64,000 bases of DNA, taken from the NCBI GenBank assembly GCA_009782555.1, contig WRIV01000003.1, forward strand, positions 1 to 64,000. Direction: 5' to 3'. This document shows, piece by piece, positions 26,578 through 35,262 of the stretch. Source of the stretch: Treponema sp. (GTDB lineage: Bacteria > Spirochaetota > Spirochaetia > Treponematales > Breznakiellaceae). Numbering within the stretch: the first letter of the stretch is position 1; every line of letters begins with the position of its first letter. The notes beneath the pieces were generated by a model, which was not told the origin of the DNA, made no database searches, and saw only the letters and a program-made list of their open reading frames with translations. Made by a program: the position numbers and the translations under genes.

Positions 26578-26639
26578 ATTATCCTCCTTAATTGCTAGTA
26601 TAATATCGGCCTTTTCTCTGAAAAAGTAAATACTTCCCC

Positions 26640-26668
26640 TTGAACAACCCCGTTTTAGGGGTTATTCT
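26640..26668 (+). promoter_or_regulatory. Promoter with palindrome in the spacer, leaderless Cof gene
   Basis: TTGAAC (26640-26645), a 17-base spacer, TATTCT (26663-26668). The ATG at 26675 lies six bases past the -10. The spacer holds a perfect palindrome aacccc/ggggtt (26646-26651, 26658-26663) that touches both elements, as an operator would. No Shine-Dalgarno precedes the ATG. Confidence 0.5.
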
Positions 26669-26674
26669 GGTATT

Positions 26675-27520
26675 ATGGTTCCGGTTCAACTGCTTGTCCT
26701 GGATATGGATGATACGCTTCTTCGTTCGGATCTTTCCATATCGTTCCGTACCAGGAATGCCGTCCGCAAAGCCGCAGCCAAAGGGGTTACGGTAATACTT
26801 GCCTCAAGCCGCACCCCGGCGGCGCTGGAACATTTTTCTTCCCTCCTGGGTCTTAATAAACGGCCAGGCTACATCATCGCCAACAATGGAACCCTGATAC
26901 AGGAAAGCCAGACCGGCAAAATCCTCTTCGAAGTAAAAATCCCCCCGGCGGCGGCGCTTTTGGTTTTTGATCTTGCCGATGCAGAGGGTTTTGCCGTACA
27001 AATCTACGATGATGATATTATGTACATATCCCGGGCCAACGAATTTGCCGAATACGATCAAAAGATCACCGGCCTCCGGCAGGTGGTGGTGGAGAATTTC
27101 CGTTCCATGGCTGCTTCGGGGTGCCATAAAATGCTGATCCCCGGAGATCCGGTGATTTTAGAACCCCTGGCCCGGCTTCTGGAAAACCTTTCCGACGGCG
27201 CAGTAATTCATGCCGCCAAACCCTATCTGCTGGAAGCGCTGCCCTGCGGTGCGGACAAAGGCAGTGCCCTCCAACTGATAGCAGAAAAACTTTCGATAAG
27301 CCGGGAAGCGGTTTTGGCAGTAGGAGATTCCATGAACGATGCTTCCATGCTCCGCTGGGCCGGCTGCCCCGTGGCGATGATCAACGCCGACTCCAGGCTT
27401 AAGGAAATTGCCGCCCTGATAACAAATAAATCCAATGACGAAGACGGAGTGGCGGAAATAATAGAGCGATATATTTTGGGAAACGAGGTCCTTGCCGAAG
27501 CGAGGTTGATCAATGGCTGA
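26675..27520 (+). CDS. Cof-type HAD phosphatase
   Basis: A 281-residue cytoplasmic HAD IIB hydrolase. Motif I is LDMDDTLLRSD near residue 10, motif II ILASSRTPAA, and the C-terminal motifs KGSALQLIAEKL and AVGDSMNDASMLRWAG complete the site. Relatives dephosphorylate sugar phosphates, pyridoxal phosphate or flavin precursors. The specific substrate is unknown. It overlaps the CBS-HATPase gene by eight bases and starts a four-gene run. Confidence 0.9.
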   Translation: MVPVQLLVLDMDDTLLRSDLSISFRTRNAVRKAAAKGVTVILASSRTPAALEHFSSLLGLNKRPGYIIANNGTLIQESQTGKILFEVKIPPAAALLVFDLADAEGFAVQIYDDDIMYISRANEFAEYDQKITGLRQVVVENFRSMAASGCHKMLIPGDPVILEPLARLLENLSDGAVIHAAKPYLLEALPCGADKGSALQLIAEKLSISREAVLAVGDSMNDASMLRWAGCPVAMINADSRLKEIAALITNKSNDEDGVAEIIERYILGNEVLAEARLING

Positions 27521-28469
27521 AAACGAAACTCCCCAAGACTATATACCCATCAATACCGAAGATTCCCCCTCGGTGGTGTTGGAACTCATTTATAAGCTAA
27601 AAGTAAAAGATGTTATGACCACCGCTGTGATCTGCGGAAAAAAGAAAGACACCCTGCGGCATATCCAGGCCATCATGCGGGAAAACCGCATTACCGGGGT
27701 TCCCGTAACCGAGGAAAATAAACTTATTGGGATTATCTCCATAGACGATATTGTTAAGGCCCTGGATCATGGTTATATCAATGGAACGGTGGAAGAAAAA
27801 ATGACCCGGAATCTGATCGTCTTGAATGCCGATATGCCCCTTTCCTTTGCCATATCATCCCTTAACAAGTACCGTTACGGCCGCTTCCCAGTGGTCAACA
27901 AACAGCATGAATTGGTGGGAATCCTTACATCAACAGATGTAATCAGGGCATTGCTGGTAGAAATGAACCGGGAAGTAATTCGCCTGGAAAAAACACCCCA
28001 AAAAAACAATGCCGCAGGCTATTCTGAAATGGAATATGCTACAATCAAATTTGATTTTGAACTGGCAGGCAGGGCATCTACGGAAATCAAGAAGGCCCTA
28101 AAAAAACATAGCATCGATCCCCATTTAATCCGGCGGGTAGCTATTGCCAGTTATGAACTGGAAATAAACCAGGTTGTTCATTCCAACGGCGGAACGATCA
28201 GCTGTTCCATACAGCCGGATAAGGTAACGATCATTGCCGCAGACAGTGGTCCCGGTATAGCGGATATCAACCAGGCCCTGCAGGAAGGATGGTCCACCGC
28301 CAATGAAATGGTCCGTTCTCTGGGATTTGGCGCCGGCATGGGACTGGCCAATACCAAGCGGGTCAGCGATGAATTTACAATTAGTTCTAAGCTAGGAGAG
28401 GGTACCACTGTTAGGTCGGTAATATTCCTCAATTCACCAAAAGAAGATTCTGGTATTTCGCCATTATGA
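27513..28469 (+). CDS. CBS-domain pair fused to an anti-sigma-type HATPase
   Basis: A 318-residue cytoplasmic protein. Two CBS domains (about 31-86 and 95-150; VKDVMTTAVICG, ITGVPVTEENKLIGIISIDD, GRFPVVNKQHELVGILTSTD) usually bind adenine nucleotides. Residues about 170-312 are a HATPase_c domain of the RsbW/SpoIIAB type (ASYELEINQVVHSNGG, ADSGPGI, GFGAGMGLANTKR), with no His-acceptor domain. It looks like an energy-charge-sensing serine kinase or anti-sigma-like switch. It is coupled by ATGA to the DRTGG gene. From memory, similar trios sit beside NADH-linked [FeFe] hydrogenase genes in clostridia and Thermotoga. Confidence 0.85.
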   Translation: MAENETPQDYIPINTEDSPSVVLELIYKLKVKDVMTTAVICGKKKDTLRHIQAIMRENRITGVPVTEENKLIGIISIDDIVKALDHGYINGTVEEKMTRNLIVLNADMPLSFAISSLNKYRYGRFPVVNKQHELVGILTSTDVIRALLVEMNREVIRLEKTPQKNNAAGYSEMEYATIKFDFELAGRASTEIKKALKKHSIDPHLIRRVAIASYELEINQVVHSNGGTISCSIQPDKVTIIAADSGPGIADINQALQEGWSTANEMVRSLGFGAGMGLANTKRVSDEFTISSKLGEGTTVRSVIFLNSPKEDSGISPL

Positions 28470-28801
28470 CCATACGGGAAGCGGCGGCCATGTTGGGGGC
28501 CGAAATTCTACAGGACGATTTTGAAGATACTCCCCTTACCGGAGCCTATACTTCGGACTTGCTTTCCGATGTTATGGCCAATGCCAAAGAAGGGGGGGCT
28601 CTCATCACCATCCAGGCCCACAAAAATACCGTTGCCGTGGCGACACTGGTTAATATTTCTGTTATCGTTCTTTGCAATAACCGGCCTGTCCAGGACGATG
28701 ATATGCTGGAAGCGGCCAAAGACGAAGGGATCGCTGTTATACGGACCAAAGAGAACCAGTTTACCATTTCGGGAAAACTCTATGAAGTATTACATTTGTA
28801 A
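28466..28801 (+). CDS. DRTGG-domain protein
   Basis: A stand-alone domain of 111 residues related to the DRTGG domain of HPr kinase-associated and phosphotransacetylase-type proteins: LTGAYTSDLLSDVMANAKEGGALITIQAHKN, VATLVNISVIVLCNNRPV and AIVI-like IAVIRTKENQFTISGKL. It is probably a small ligand-binding module without enzymatic residues. It sits between the CBS-HATPase and PHP genes, with which it is coupled, so the three are likely to act together. Confidence 0.75.
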   Translation: MTIREAAAMLGAEILQDDFEDTPLTGAYTSDLLSDVMANAKEGGALITIQAHKNTVAVATLVNISVIVLCNNRPVQDDDMLEAAKDEGIAVIRTKENQFTISGKLYEVLHL

Positions 28802-28816
28802 TATGGCATAAAGGCC

Positions 28817-29572
28817 ATGTTAGCGGATTTTCACAACCATTCCTGCCTTTCCCCCTGCGGTTCCCTGGATCTTTCTCCCCGAACACTGGCAGAAGCCGCC
28901 GCCGCCAAGGGAGTCAAAGTGCTGGCCTTGACAGATCACAACACCAGCCATAACTGTCCCGCTTTTGCCTTTCATTGCAAGCGGCTGGAGATCGTTCCCC
29001 TCTACGGCCTGGAAGTAACCACCCAGGAAGAAATTCACGTCCTTACCCTTTTTACCGCCCTGGATGCGGCCCTGGCCTTTGGAGAATTTATTTATTCAAT
29101 CATCACCCCCTTTCCCAATAATCCGGAAAAGACCGGAGATCAGATCTATGTGGACTCAGAGGACAACATAGAGGGGGAACTGGAGTATTTTCTTCCCAAT
29201 GCAGCAGATATTGGCCTTGATTATCTGGGTCCCAAGGCGGCAGAATACGGGGGCATCGTTATTCCCGCCCATGTGGACCGGCCCGCTTTTTCCATGTCCA
29301 GCCAGCTCGGCGTGGTGGTAAAGGGCCCATGGGAAGCCCTGGAATGTGTCCGCATCCCCCCCCTTTCAGAAATGGGGAACTTCTCCTCTCCTCCCTTGGC
29401 TACTCTAGATTTCCCTCTCATCAGCGGGTCCGATGCTCATTATATTGAACATGTGGGCCGTCGTCCTTTTGATCTCGAGACCACCCTAGAAGAACTGATC
29501 CCCAACGGCCCAGAAGGTGATGCAAATCTGGAAGCACTCAAAGAAGCCTTGAGCAAACGGCCCCTGAGGTAG
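28817..29572 (+). CDS. PHP-domain phosphoesterase
   Basis: A 251-residue metal-dependent phosphoesterase. The PHP metal ligands are seen in ADFHNHSCLSPCGS, LTDHNTSHN, VIPAHVDRP and ISGSDAHY. Relatives of the TrpH/YciV type hydrolyse 3',5'-bisphosphonucleotides or RNA ends. The SPCG variant is typical of the group found with DRTGG and HATPase proteins. It is the last gene of the Cof-CBS/HATPase-DRTGG-PHP run. The substrate is unknown. Confidence 0.85.
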   Translation: MLADFHNHSCLSPCGSLDLSPRTLAEAAAAKGVKVLALTDHNTSHNCPAFAFHCKRLEIVPLYGLEVTTQEEIHVLTLFTALDAALAFGEFIYSIITPFPNNPEKTGDQIYVDSEDNIEGELEYFLPNAADIGLDYLGPKAAEYGGIVIPAHVDRPAFSMSSQLGVVVKGPWEALECVRIPPLSEMGNFSSPPLATLDFPLISGSDAHYIEHVGRRPFDLETTLEELIPNGPEGDANLEALKEALSKRPLR

Positions 29573-29596
29573 ACGCTGCAAAAAACTCAACTCCTA

Positions 29597-29635
29597 TTGC
29601 CATATATACTTTTCTATAGTATGCTAAAAAAGCAT
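29597..29635 (+). promoter_or_regulatory. Promoter and small palindrome upstream of the lipoprotein gene
   Basis: TTGCCA (29597-29602), a 17-base spacer and TATGCT (29620-29625). The -10 overlaps an inverted repeat atgct/agcat (29621-29625, 29631-29635) at the likely transcription start, a position suited to a repressor. Ggga​ggt lies 12 bases before the ATG at 29672. Confidence 0.5.
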
Positions 29636-29671
29636 GCAAAAAAATAAAAGATTGGGAGGTACTTCAGAACC

Positions 29672-30775
29672 ATGAAGCCAAGTATACGATATTTGATACT
29701 AGCCGGACTGATAGTTCCCTTTATCATGATATCCTGCAAATCTACCCGCGGCGGTGATACGGCATCTCTGACAGATACGGTGATTCAACAGGATCTTGAC
29801 AACCCCGCCGATGAAATATCTTTGGAAGAACTTGCCAAAGCCAGAGCCAAGGCCGAAGAATCCCGGGACCTGGCAGAATATGTGGACGGTAATATTTATT
29901 GTCCCGGCGAATGGGACCTTGCCGAAAGCCGTTATAATGCGGCCAGAAACCAAAGAGGCGATCCGGAGACCAAGGGCGAAGCTTACGCCAGGACCGCCGA
30001 ATGGAAAGCCATTGGGGCGCTCTACGACGGAATCTACGGCAAATCCGCCCCTCAGTTTGCCGGAGAACAGGACAAAAAACTGGCTGCCGCCAGAGAAGAT
30101 GCAGTAAGAGCCGGCGCCGGAGAACTTGTGCCGGACCGGCTTGCCTTAGCCGATGCCAAGGCTGCTTCTTCCCGGCAGAAATTCGAACGCAATGATATCA
30201 ACGGATCCATAAGCGAAGGCAAGGATGCCTGGGACCGGTACCGGATTCTACAGACCCTGGCGGAGGCCCGTACCAAACAAGCAGAAGCAGATGAACTTAA
30301 ATTTTTCACCTTGGATCCTGACAACTACATGATTGCCGCTGAGGCGGGAAACAAAGCGGTTTCCGATTATGATAAGGGCAATTTGGCCGAAGCCAAAAGA
30401 GAAGCCGACGAATCCTTAAGCCGGTTTACCCAGGTCATTAGAAACGGCTGGACCTCCATGGTGGAAGAAAAAGCATCTGTAGCCCGGGAACAGCGAGCCG
30501 CCTCGCAGGAAGCAAAGGCCGATGTGGCGGTCCGGTCGGATTTTGCCGCCGCCGAACAGGTATACAACCAGGCCCATGTAGCGCTTCGTGGAGAAGCATA
30601 TACCCAGGCCATGGATCTGTTTGAACAATCCGGTGAGCTTTATATAATCGCCCGCGACAATGCCCTGGAAAAACGGAAAATAGCGGAAGAAGCTCTGCGG
30701 CGAACCGAACAGAAATTGGCGGAAAGCGAAGAATTAGGTAAATATGCGGATGAAATCATCGGAGGAGAGGAATGA
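29672..30775 (+). CDS. Coiled-coil lipoprotein
   Basis: A 367-residue lipoprotein. The lipobox is FIMISC (Cys22), and the mature part is almost entirely helical and rich in Ala, Glu, Lys and Arg, with heptad-like stretches (ELAKARAKAEESRDLAEY, KRKIAEEALRRTEQKLAESEE). It may be a spirochaetal DUF4398-type envelope protein. It overlaps the LysM protein gene by four bases, so the two probably act together at the outer membrane or peptidoglycan. No enzymatic motif is visible. Confidence 0.7.
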   Translation: MKPSIRYLILAGLIVPFIMISCKSTRGGDTASLTDTVIQQDLDNPADEISLEELAKARAKAEESRDLAEYVDGNIYCPGEWDLAESRYNAARNQRGDPETKGEAYARTAEWKAIGALYDGIYGKSAPQFAGEQDKKLAAAREDAVRAGAGELVPDRLALADAKAASSRQKFERNDINGSISEGKDAWDRYRILQTLAEARTKQAEADELKFFTLDPDNYMIAAEAGNKAVSDYDKGNLAEAKREADESLSRFTQVIRNGWTSMVEEKASVAREQRAASQEAKADVAVRSDFAAAEQVYNQAHVALRGEAYTQAMDLFEQSGELYIIARDNALEKRKIAEEALRRTEQKLAESEELGKYADEIIGGEE

Positions 30776-31641
30776 TGAACAAAAAAATTCTTTTTATACC
30801 GGTTTTGATTTTTGCCGCCCTTTGTATTTTTGCCCAGGAAGACTACGAAGATACTATGATCCTGAATTCACCGGAAGAAACAGAGGAACAATGGTGGGAA
30901 CAGCCTGAGGAGTATTCCGGAGAACAGCCTGTATGGCAGACCGAAGCGCAACCCGAAGAACCCCCTGCGGAGCAGCCGGTTATTCCCCAGTCGATCCTGA
31001 ACAACCAGTACTTTATACGAAGCGTCCAGCTAAACGAACTGGCCAAAGATGCCTTTGAAGAAGGGGACTATGACGCTTCCGCCGCCTATGCCGAAGAGGC
31101 CGCCGAATATGCCCGGCTTTCGGATGAATATGTGGCCATGCGCCTGGCTGACAGTATCTTTACCCGGGCCCATAACCGTTACGCCTGGGCCGGTTCTGTG
31201 GGGGCCTCCACGCGGTACCCTGCGCAGTACCGGACCGCAACTACGGCGTACAACGAAGCCGTGCAGGCGCACCAGGCTGAAAACTGGGATACCGTCTCCA
31301 ACGCATCCAGCCGGGTTATAGCTGCTTTAGCCGACGTAAAAGGCCCCGGAGGCGAAACCGGCCCTGTTACAGGTTCCCAGCCGCCCCGGCCCGCCCAGGG
31401 TACTCTCCCTGCCCAATATACGGTACGCCGGTGGAGCGATACCGGGGACTGTTTTTCGGCTATTGCCGGCTGGTCTTGGGTCTATGGAGATCCCTACCAG
31501 TGGCGCAAATTGTACGAAGCCAACAAACACAAGCTCCCCAATCCCGACAATCCCCACCTGATTTTGCCCGGCATGGTACTGGATATACCCAGCCTGCGAG
31601 GCGAAGTCCGTTCCGGTATGTGGGATCCGGAGGCAAAATAG
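30772..31641 (+). CDS. Exported LysM-domain protein
   Basis: A 289-residue periplasmic protein. The signal peptide (about 1-21, ending IFAQE) is followed by an acidic Glu/Pro/Gln-rich linker (25-70). A helical repeat-like region follows (80-185), and then a C-terminal LysM domain (about 218-275: YTVRRWSDTGDCFSAIAGWSWVYGD, WRKLYEANKHKL, LPGMVLDIP). LysM binds GlcNAc in peptidoglycan, so with the overlapping lipoprotein it may tether outer membrane to cell wall. Start is 30772 or 30775, after ggaggagagg. Confidence 0.85.
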   Translation: MMNKKILFIPVLIFAALCIFAQEDYEDTMILNSPEETEEQWWEQPEEYSGEQPVWQTEAQPEEPPAEQPVIPQSILNNQYFIRSVQLNELAKDAFEEGDYDASAAYAEEAAEYARLSDEYVAMRLADSIFTRAHNRYAWAGSVGASTRYPAQYRTATTAYNEAVQAHQAENWDTVSNASSRVIAALADVKGPGGETGPVTGSQPPRPAQGTLPAQYTVRRWSDTGDCFSAIAGWSWVYGDPYQWRKLYEANKHKLPNPDNPHLILPGMVLDIPSLRGEVRSGMWDPEAK

Positions 31642-31685
31642 AGAAATTATTTTCAAACCCTTTTGGGATCCTCATAATTAGAACC

Positions 31686-31714
31686 TTGTTGCAATAATAA
31701 ATGGGAGCTATAAT
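31686..31714 (+). promoter_or_regulatory. Promoter of the chemoreceptor gene
   Basis: TTGTTG (31686-31691), a 17-base spacer and a perfect TATAAT (31709-31714). The predicted start is near 31721, 18 bases before the ATG at 31739. Confidence 0.6.
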
Positions 31715-31738
31715 AGCAAGAAAAAGCAGGCAGGCTAT

Positions 31739-33805
31739 ATGGCACGGGGAAAAAGGTCTTCTTTTGCATTAAAGTTTACGATTGTTGTATTATCGATAAT
31801 CGTAGTTATTGTTGTCTCCCTTTTGGCATTGTCTTTCATCAGCCTTCGATCAGAAACTCACAAACAGGCAGAAATCAACGTCGCCGAGAGCATCGCCCAT
31901 CTGAGGGACAATATTACCGCAGTTCTGAATAAACAGTCGGAGCTTTTGTATAACACTTCTTTCAGCATCTCCGCCCTCTTTAGGCAGGGGAATATTCCCA
32001 CAGCTGACATGGCCGCCTATTTCAGGACGGTGATCGAGCGGGCGCCCGAAGTGGAAATGCTTTACTATACAAACAACAGAAAATGGGACATCCCCGGCGG
32101 CTACGGGGCTTTTTCTGATCCGGCCTTTAATCCTGCTGACACCTGGAATAATACCCAGCGCCCCTGGTTCCTGGATGCCAAAGCTGCCGGCGGAAAACCC
32201 GCATATTCAGAACCTTATCTGGATAGCAATACAGGCGAAAGCGTAATATCGGTGTCCAAAATTGTGTACGACAATAACCAAAACGATATAGGAGTTGTTG
32301 CGGCGGATATTCTGGTTACAGACCTTAACACCATGATTGCCTCCAATAAAACGCTGGAAGAAGAACAGATTTTTCTTTTAAATAAAGAAGGCCTGTTTAT
32401 TACCCATTCCGATCCTGCTGTAGTTATGAACAAGAATTTTTTTACAGAGATGGAACTTGAACAGTACGCGGACAATGTTCTTTCTTCCGGTGTTTTTTCC
32501 ATTATGGACGGAACAACCTATCTCTACTCGGCACTTATCCCCGGAGCCAATTGGTTCCTGGTTTCAACAATCCCGGAAAGGGTAATATTTTCGGAAGTGG
32601 ACAAAATCCTAAAAAAACTGATTATTATCAGCGGAATTGGCTTGGTATTCGCCGCATTTATAACAATCATCTTTACTTTTGGCATACTCAAAACCTCCCT
32701 GCGTAATATTATGAAGGTGGCAGATTCTATAGCGGCTATGGATTTTACCGTTGAAATTAAAAAATTCCGAACCGATGAAATCGGCGAAATGCAGCATGCC
32801 CTGATAAAAATCAGGGACAGCCTGCGCAATGGCATAAACGACCTTGAACAACATGCGGCAAAAGCTGTTGAAACCAGCGAACAGCTTAATAGTGTGGTCA
32901 TGGATTCCTTTACCGCCATCGAATCAATTACCAACAGTATGGATACCATGGACAACAAAACTCAATTACAGGTGCAGTCGGTAAACATTGCCCATGAAGC
33001 TGCTATGGAAATTTATAAGCACAGCGACTCATTTGTACAAACGGTACATTCTCAATCAGAAAGTGTATCCCGGTCTTCTGCGATAATTGAACACGTGGTA
33101 AAAAGCATCGAAACAATACGGGAGGTCGTGGAAAGCACCAGCAAAACCACCAATACCCTGGGCACATCTTCCGAAAGCGGACACCACATGCTCGGAAAAC
33201 TTTCGGAGGAATTAAGCCACATAGAGGAGCAGTCTGCAACGCTGCAAAATGCCAATAAAACAATTGCCGACATAGCGGCCAGAACAAACATTCTTGCCAT
33301 GAATGCCGCCATAGAAGCGGCTCACGCCGGAGAAGCGGGAAAAGGCTTTGCTGTTGTAGCGGTGGAAATTCGTAAACTGGCGGAACTTTCCGGAAAAGAA
33401 TCCGAAGCGATTTCCACAGAAATCAAAAAGATGGAAGACGTTATAGAAAAGATCGCCTCGGTGGCTCACGAAACGGTGGCTGCCATGAATACCATATTTA
33501 ACGAAATAAAATCCATGAACGAATCCTTTAAATCGGTTAATCATGCTGTGGAAGATCAAAGTGCCGGCGGAGGACAGATGCTCAATGCCCTGCGAACCGT
33601 ACAGGAAATGACCGAAGCAGTCCGGGAGGGAGCAAAGGTAATACAGCAGAAAAGCAGTTCGATCAATTTGGAAATGGAAAAACTAAAAAATATTTCCCAG
33701 GAAGTTAACGACAAAGTCCAGGAAATGCGAAGCTCCAGCGAAGATATCTCGGATTTCCTATACAATGCAAGGAGCCTTGCCCAGGAAGCGGCTGAAACCG
33801 GTTAA
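31739..33805 (+). CDS. Methyl-accepting chemotaxis protein (dCache type)
   Basis: A 688-residue membrane chemoreceptor. Helix 1 spans about 12-34 and helix 2 about 290-312. The periplasmic part between them is a double-Cache sensor ([30 protein letters not shown]-like [13 protein letters not shown]), a type that often binds amino acids or small organic acids. HAMP follows. The conserved signalling tip reads [25 protein letters not shown] split by adjacent residues, as in all MCPs. No CheR-tethering pentapeptide is at the end. The ligand is unknown. Confidence 0.95.
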   Translation: MARGKRSSFALKFTIVVLSIIVVIVVSLLALSFISLRSETHKQAEINVAESIAHLRDNITAVLNKQSELLYNTSFSISALFRQGNIPTADMAAYFRTVIERAPEVEMLYYTNNRKWDIPGGYGAFSDPAFNPADTWNNTQRPWFLDAKAAGGKPAYSEPYLDSNTGESVISVSKIVYDNNQNDIGVVAADILVTDLNTMIASNKTLEEEQIFLLNKEGLFITHSDPAVVMNKNFFTEMELEQYADNVLSSGVFSIMDGTTYLYSALIPGANWFLVSTIPERVIFSEVDKILKKLIIISGIGLVFAAFITIIFTFGILKTSLRNIMKVADSIAAMDFTVEIKKFRTDEIGEMQHALIKIRDSLRNGINDLEQHAAKAVETSEQLNSVVMDSFTAIESITNSMDTMDNKTQLQVQSVNIAHEAAMEIYKHSDSFVQTVHSQSESVSRSSAIIEHVVKSIETIREVVESTSKTTNTLGTSSESGHHMLGKLSEELSHIEEQSATLQNANKTIADIAARTNILAMNAAIEAAHAGEAGKGFAVVAVEIRKLAELSGKESEAISTEIKKMEDVIEKIASVAHETVAAMNTIFNEIKSMNESFKSVNHAVEDQSAGGGQMLNALRTVQEMTEAVREGAKVIQQKSSSINLEMEKLKNISQEVNDKVQEMRSSSEDISDFLYNARSLAQEAAETG

Positions 33806-33837
33806 AGGACGGAAATTTTGCCGGGAACCCTGGGAGG

Positions 33838-34389
33838 CTATTTCCGGATTAAGTAAAAAGCCAGCGCCGCTGCGCTTAGTGAATGTATATAGGGCGGCTT
33901 TCCCATATTGGCAATTACTTCTTTTTCGCTGATACGCAGGACATCCACAAATTCATCTTCATCAAGGTTTTGCCGGGAGAGAGGGATCAGGTCTTCGGCC
34001 AAATAAAAATGTACTGTGTTGGACATAATAGCCGGGTTGGGCCGCAGCGATCCAAATTTGATAAGGCGTCCTGCCCTGTGGGCGGTTTCCTCTTCCAGTT
34101 CCCGTCTGGCTCCGGCTTCGGGATCTTCCCCTTTTTCCACTACCCCGCCGGGGAATTCCACGCTGAGTTCAGCGGAGCCGTAACGCCATTGATGGACCAT
34201 CAAAAATTCCCTGCCCAGAGAACCTTCGAAAACGGGTATTACATTGACCCAATCGGGACAATCAATTACCGAAAAGGTCCGAAGTCTCCCCTCCGGTGAA
34301 CGGCATTCAACATCACAGAGGGACATTACTCCGGTCCGGTACCTTTCCCGCCGTTTTTCCTCTGTCCAGATTAAATGACTTGCTTCCAT
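33838..34389 (-). CDS. NUDIX hydrolase (ADP-ribose pyrophosphatase-like)
   Basis: A 183-residue hydrolase. The Nudix box GGVVEKGEDPEAGARREL continues as EEETA, with Ala where a Gly is usual. Upstream VHQWRYG and downstream YLAEDL fit the ADP-ribose pyrophosphatase (NudF) group. It would recycle ADP-ribose, a by-product of NAD metabolism, which is interesting given the sirtuin in the same window. The start has no Shine-Dalgarno and only a short distance to a TATAAA, so the leader may be a few bases. It diverges from the kinase/BON gene. Confidence 0.85.
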   Translation of the reverse strand: MEASHLIWTEEKRRERYRTGVMSLCDVECRSPEGRLRTFSVIDCPDWVNVIPVFEGSLGREFLMVHQWRYGSAELSVEFPGGVVEKGEDPEAGARRELEEETAHRAGRLIKFGSLRPNPAIMSNTVHFYLAEDLIPLSRQNLDEDEFVDVLRISEKEVIANMGKPPYIHSLSAAALAFYLIRK

Positions 34390-34408
34390 ATATCTAAGGT
34401 TTTATAGT
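34380..34408 (+). promoter_or_regulatory. Promoter of the kinase-like/BON gene
   Basis: TTGCTT (34380-34385), a 17-base spacer and TATAGT (34403-34408). Transcription would start near 34415, which excludes the upstream ATG at 34411 and supports the start at 34441. The promoter overlaps the first codons of the divergent NUDIX gene. Confidence 0.5.
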
Positions 34409-34440
34409 AGATGCAAGAAGCTATCAAGGCGGTTATCTGT

Positions 34441-35262
34441 ATGGCAATTGTAACGGTTTCCCGGGAACTGGCGGCACTGGGAGATGAAACTGCCCAGGAA
34501 CTGGCGGATATTCTCCATTACCGTTTAGTAGACAAAAAATGTCTGGAAGAACGGATGAAAAACCTGGGTCTTACGGAACAAAAAATTCAAAAATATGATG
34601 AACGAAAACCTTCGTTTTGGTCTTCCCTTTCCCAGGACAGGGACAATTATCTTCATTACCTTAAAACCGCTGTTTTTTCCGAGGCCGGCCAGGGCAGCTG
34701 CGTTATTATTGGCAGGGGCTGTAACGCCCTGCTCCGGAACATCCCGGGGGTACTGTCGGTGTTTCTTGCCGCTCACCTGGAGATACGGCTGGAACGGGTA
34801 AAAAGCTACTTTCACTGCGATAAAAGGCGGGCCCGGCAGATCATCGACCAAAGCGACCGCGACCGGGCAGGATTTCATCAATCATTTTTTGAGATAAGCT
34901 GGAAGGGTCTGGAAAACTATCACCTTACCCTGAATACGAGCCTTCTCCACCCGGAACTTTGCGCTTCATTGATAAAAACCGCTTTGGAGCAAACCATTAC
35001 CGAAGAAACTGAAACCGCCAATACCCTCCGCATAAAGGATCTGATCCTGGGTCAGCAGGTGGTACACCACCTCCTCTGCGAAAAAGCGATTCCCATTCAT
35101 TTTCTGGAAACATCGGTCCAGTCCGGATCGGTTACCCTTTACGGGGTCGTCAATTCCCGGCCCCTGGCAGAAGCGGCGATCCGGAGTGCAAAGGAAGTGC
35201 CGGCGGTATGCTCGGTCACATCGGAAATTCAGGTGGTTCAGGAATACAGCGTGGTACCCTAA
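34441..35262 (+). CDS. Cytidylate-kinase-like domain fused to a BON-like domain
   Basis: A 273-residue cytoplasmic protein. Residues 1-190 match the cytidylate-kinase-like family: MAIVTVSREL, IIGRGCNALL, VFLAAHLEIRLERV and DRDRAGF. The usual P-loop GSGG is replaced by AALGD, so phosphate binding may be altered or lost. Residues about 215-265 look like a BON domain (VTLYGVVNSRPLAEAAIRSAKEVPAVCSV), normally a phospholipid- or ligand-binding module on envelope proteins. The pairing is unusual. Start 34441 has aagg ten bases upstream and fits homologues. The next gene begins directly at its stop. Confidence 0.75.
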   Translation: MAIVTVSRELAALGDETAQELADILHYRLVDKKCLEERMKNLGLTEQKIQKYDERKPSFWSSLSQDRDNYLHYLKTAVFSEAGQGSCVIIGRGCNALLRNIPGVLSVFLAAHLEIRLERVKSYFHCDKRRARQIIDQSDRDRAGFHQSFFEISWKGLENYHLTLNTSLLHPELCASLIKTALEQTITEETETANTLRIKDLILGQQVVHHLLCEKAIPIHFLETSVQSGSVTLYGVVNSRPLAEAAIRSAKEVPAVCSVTSEIQVVQEYSVVP

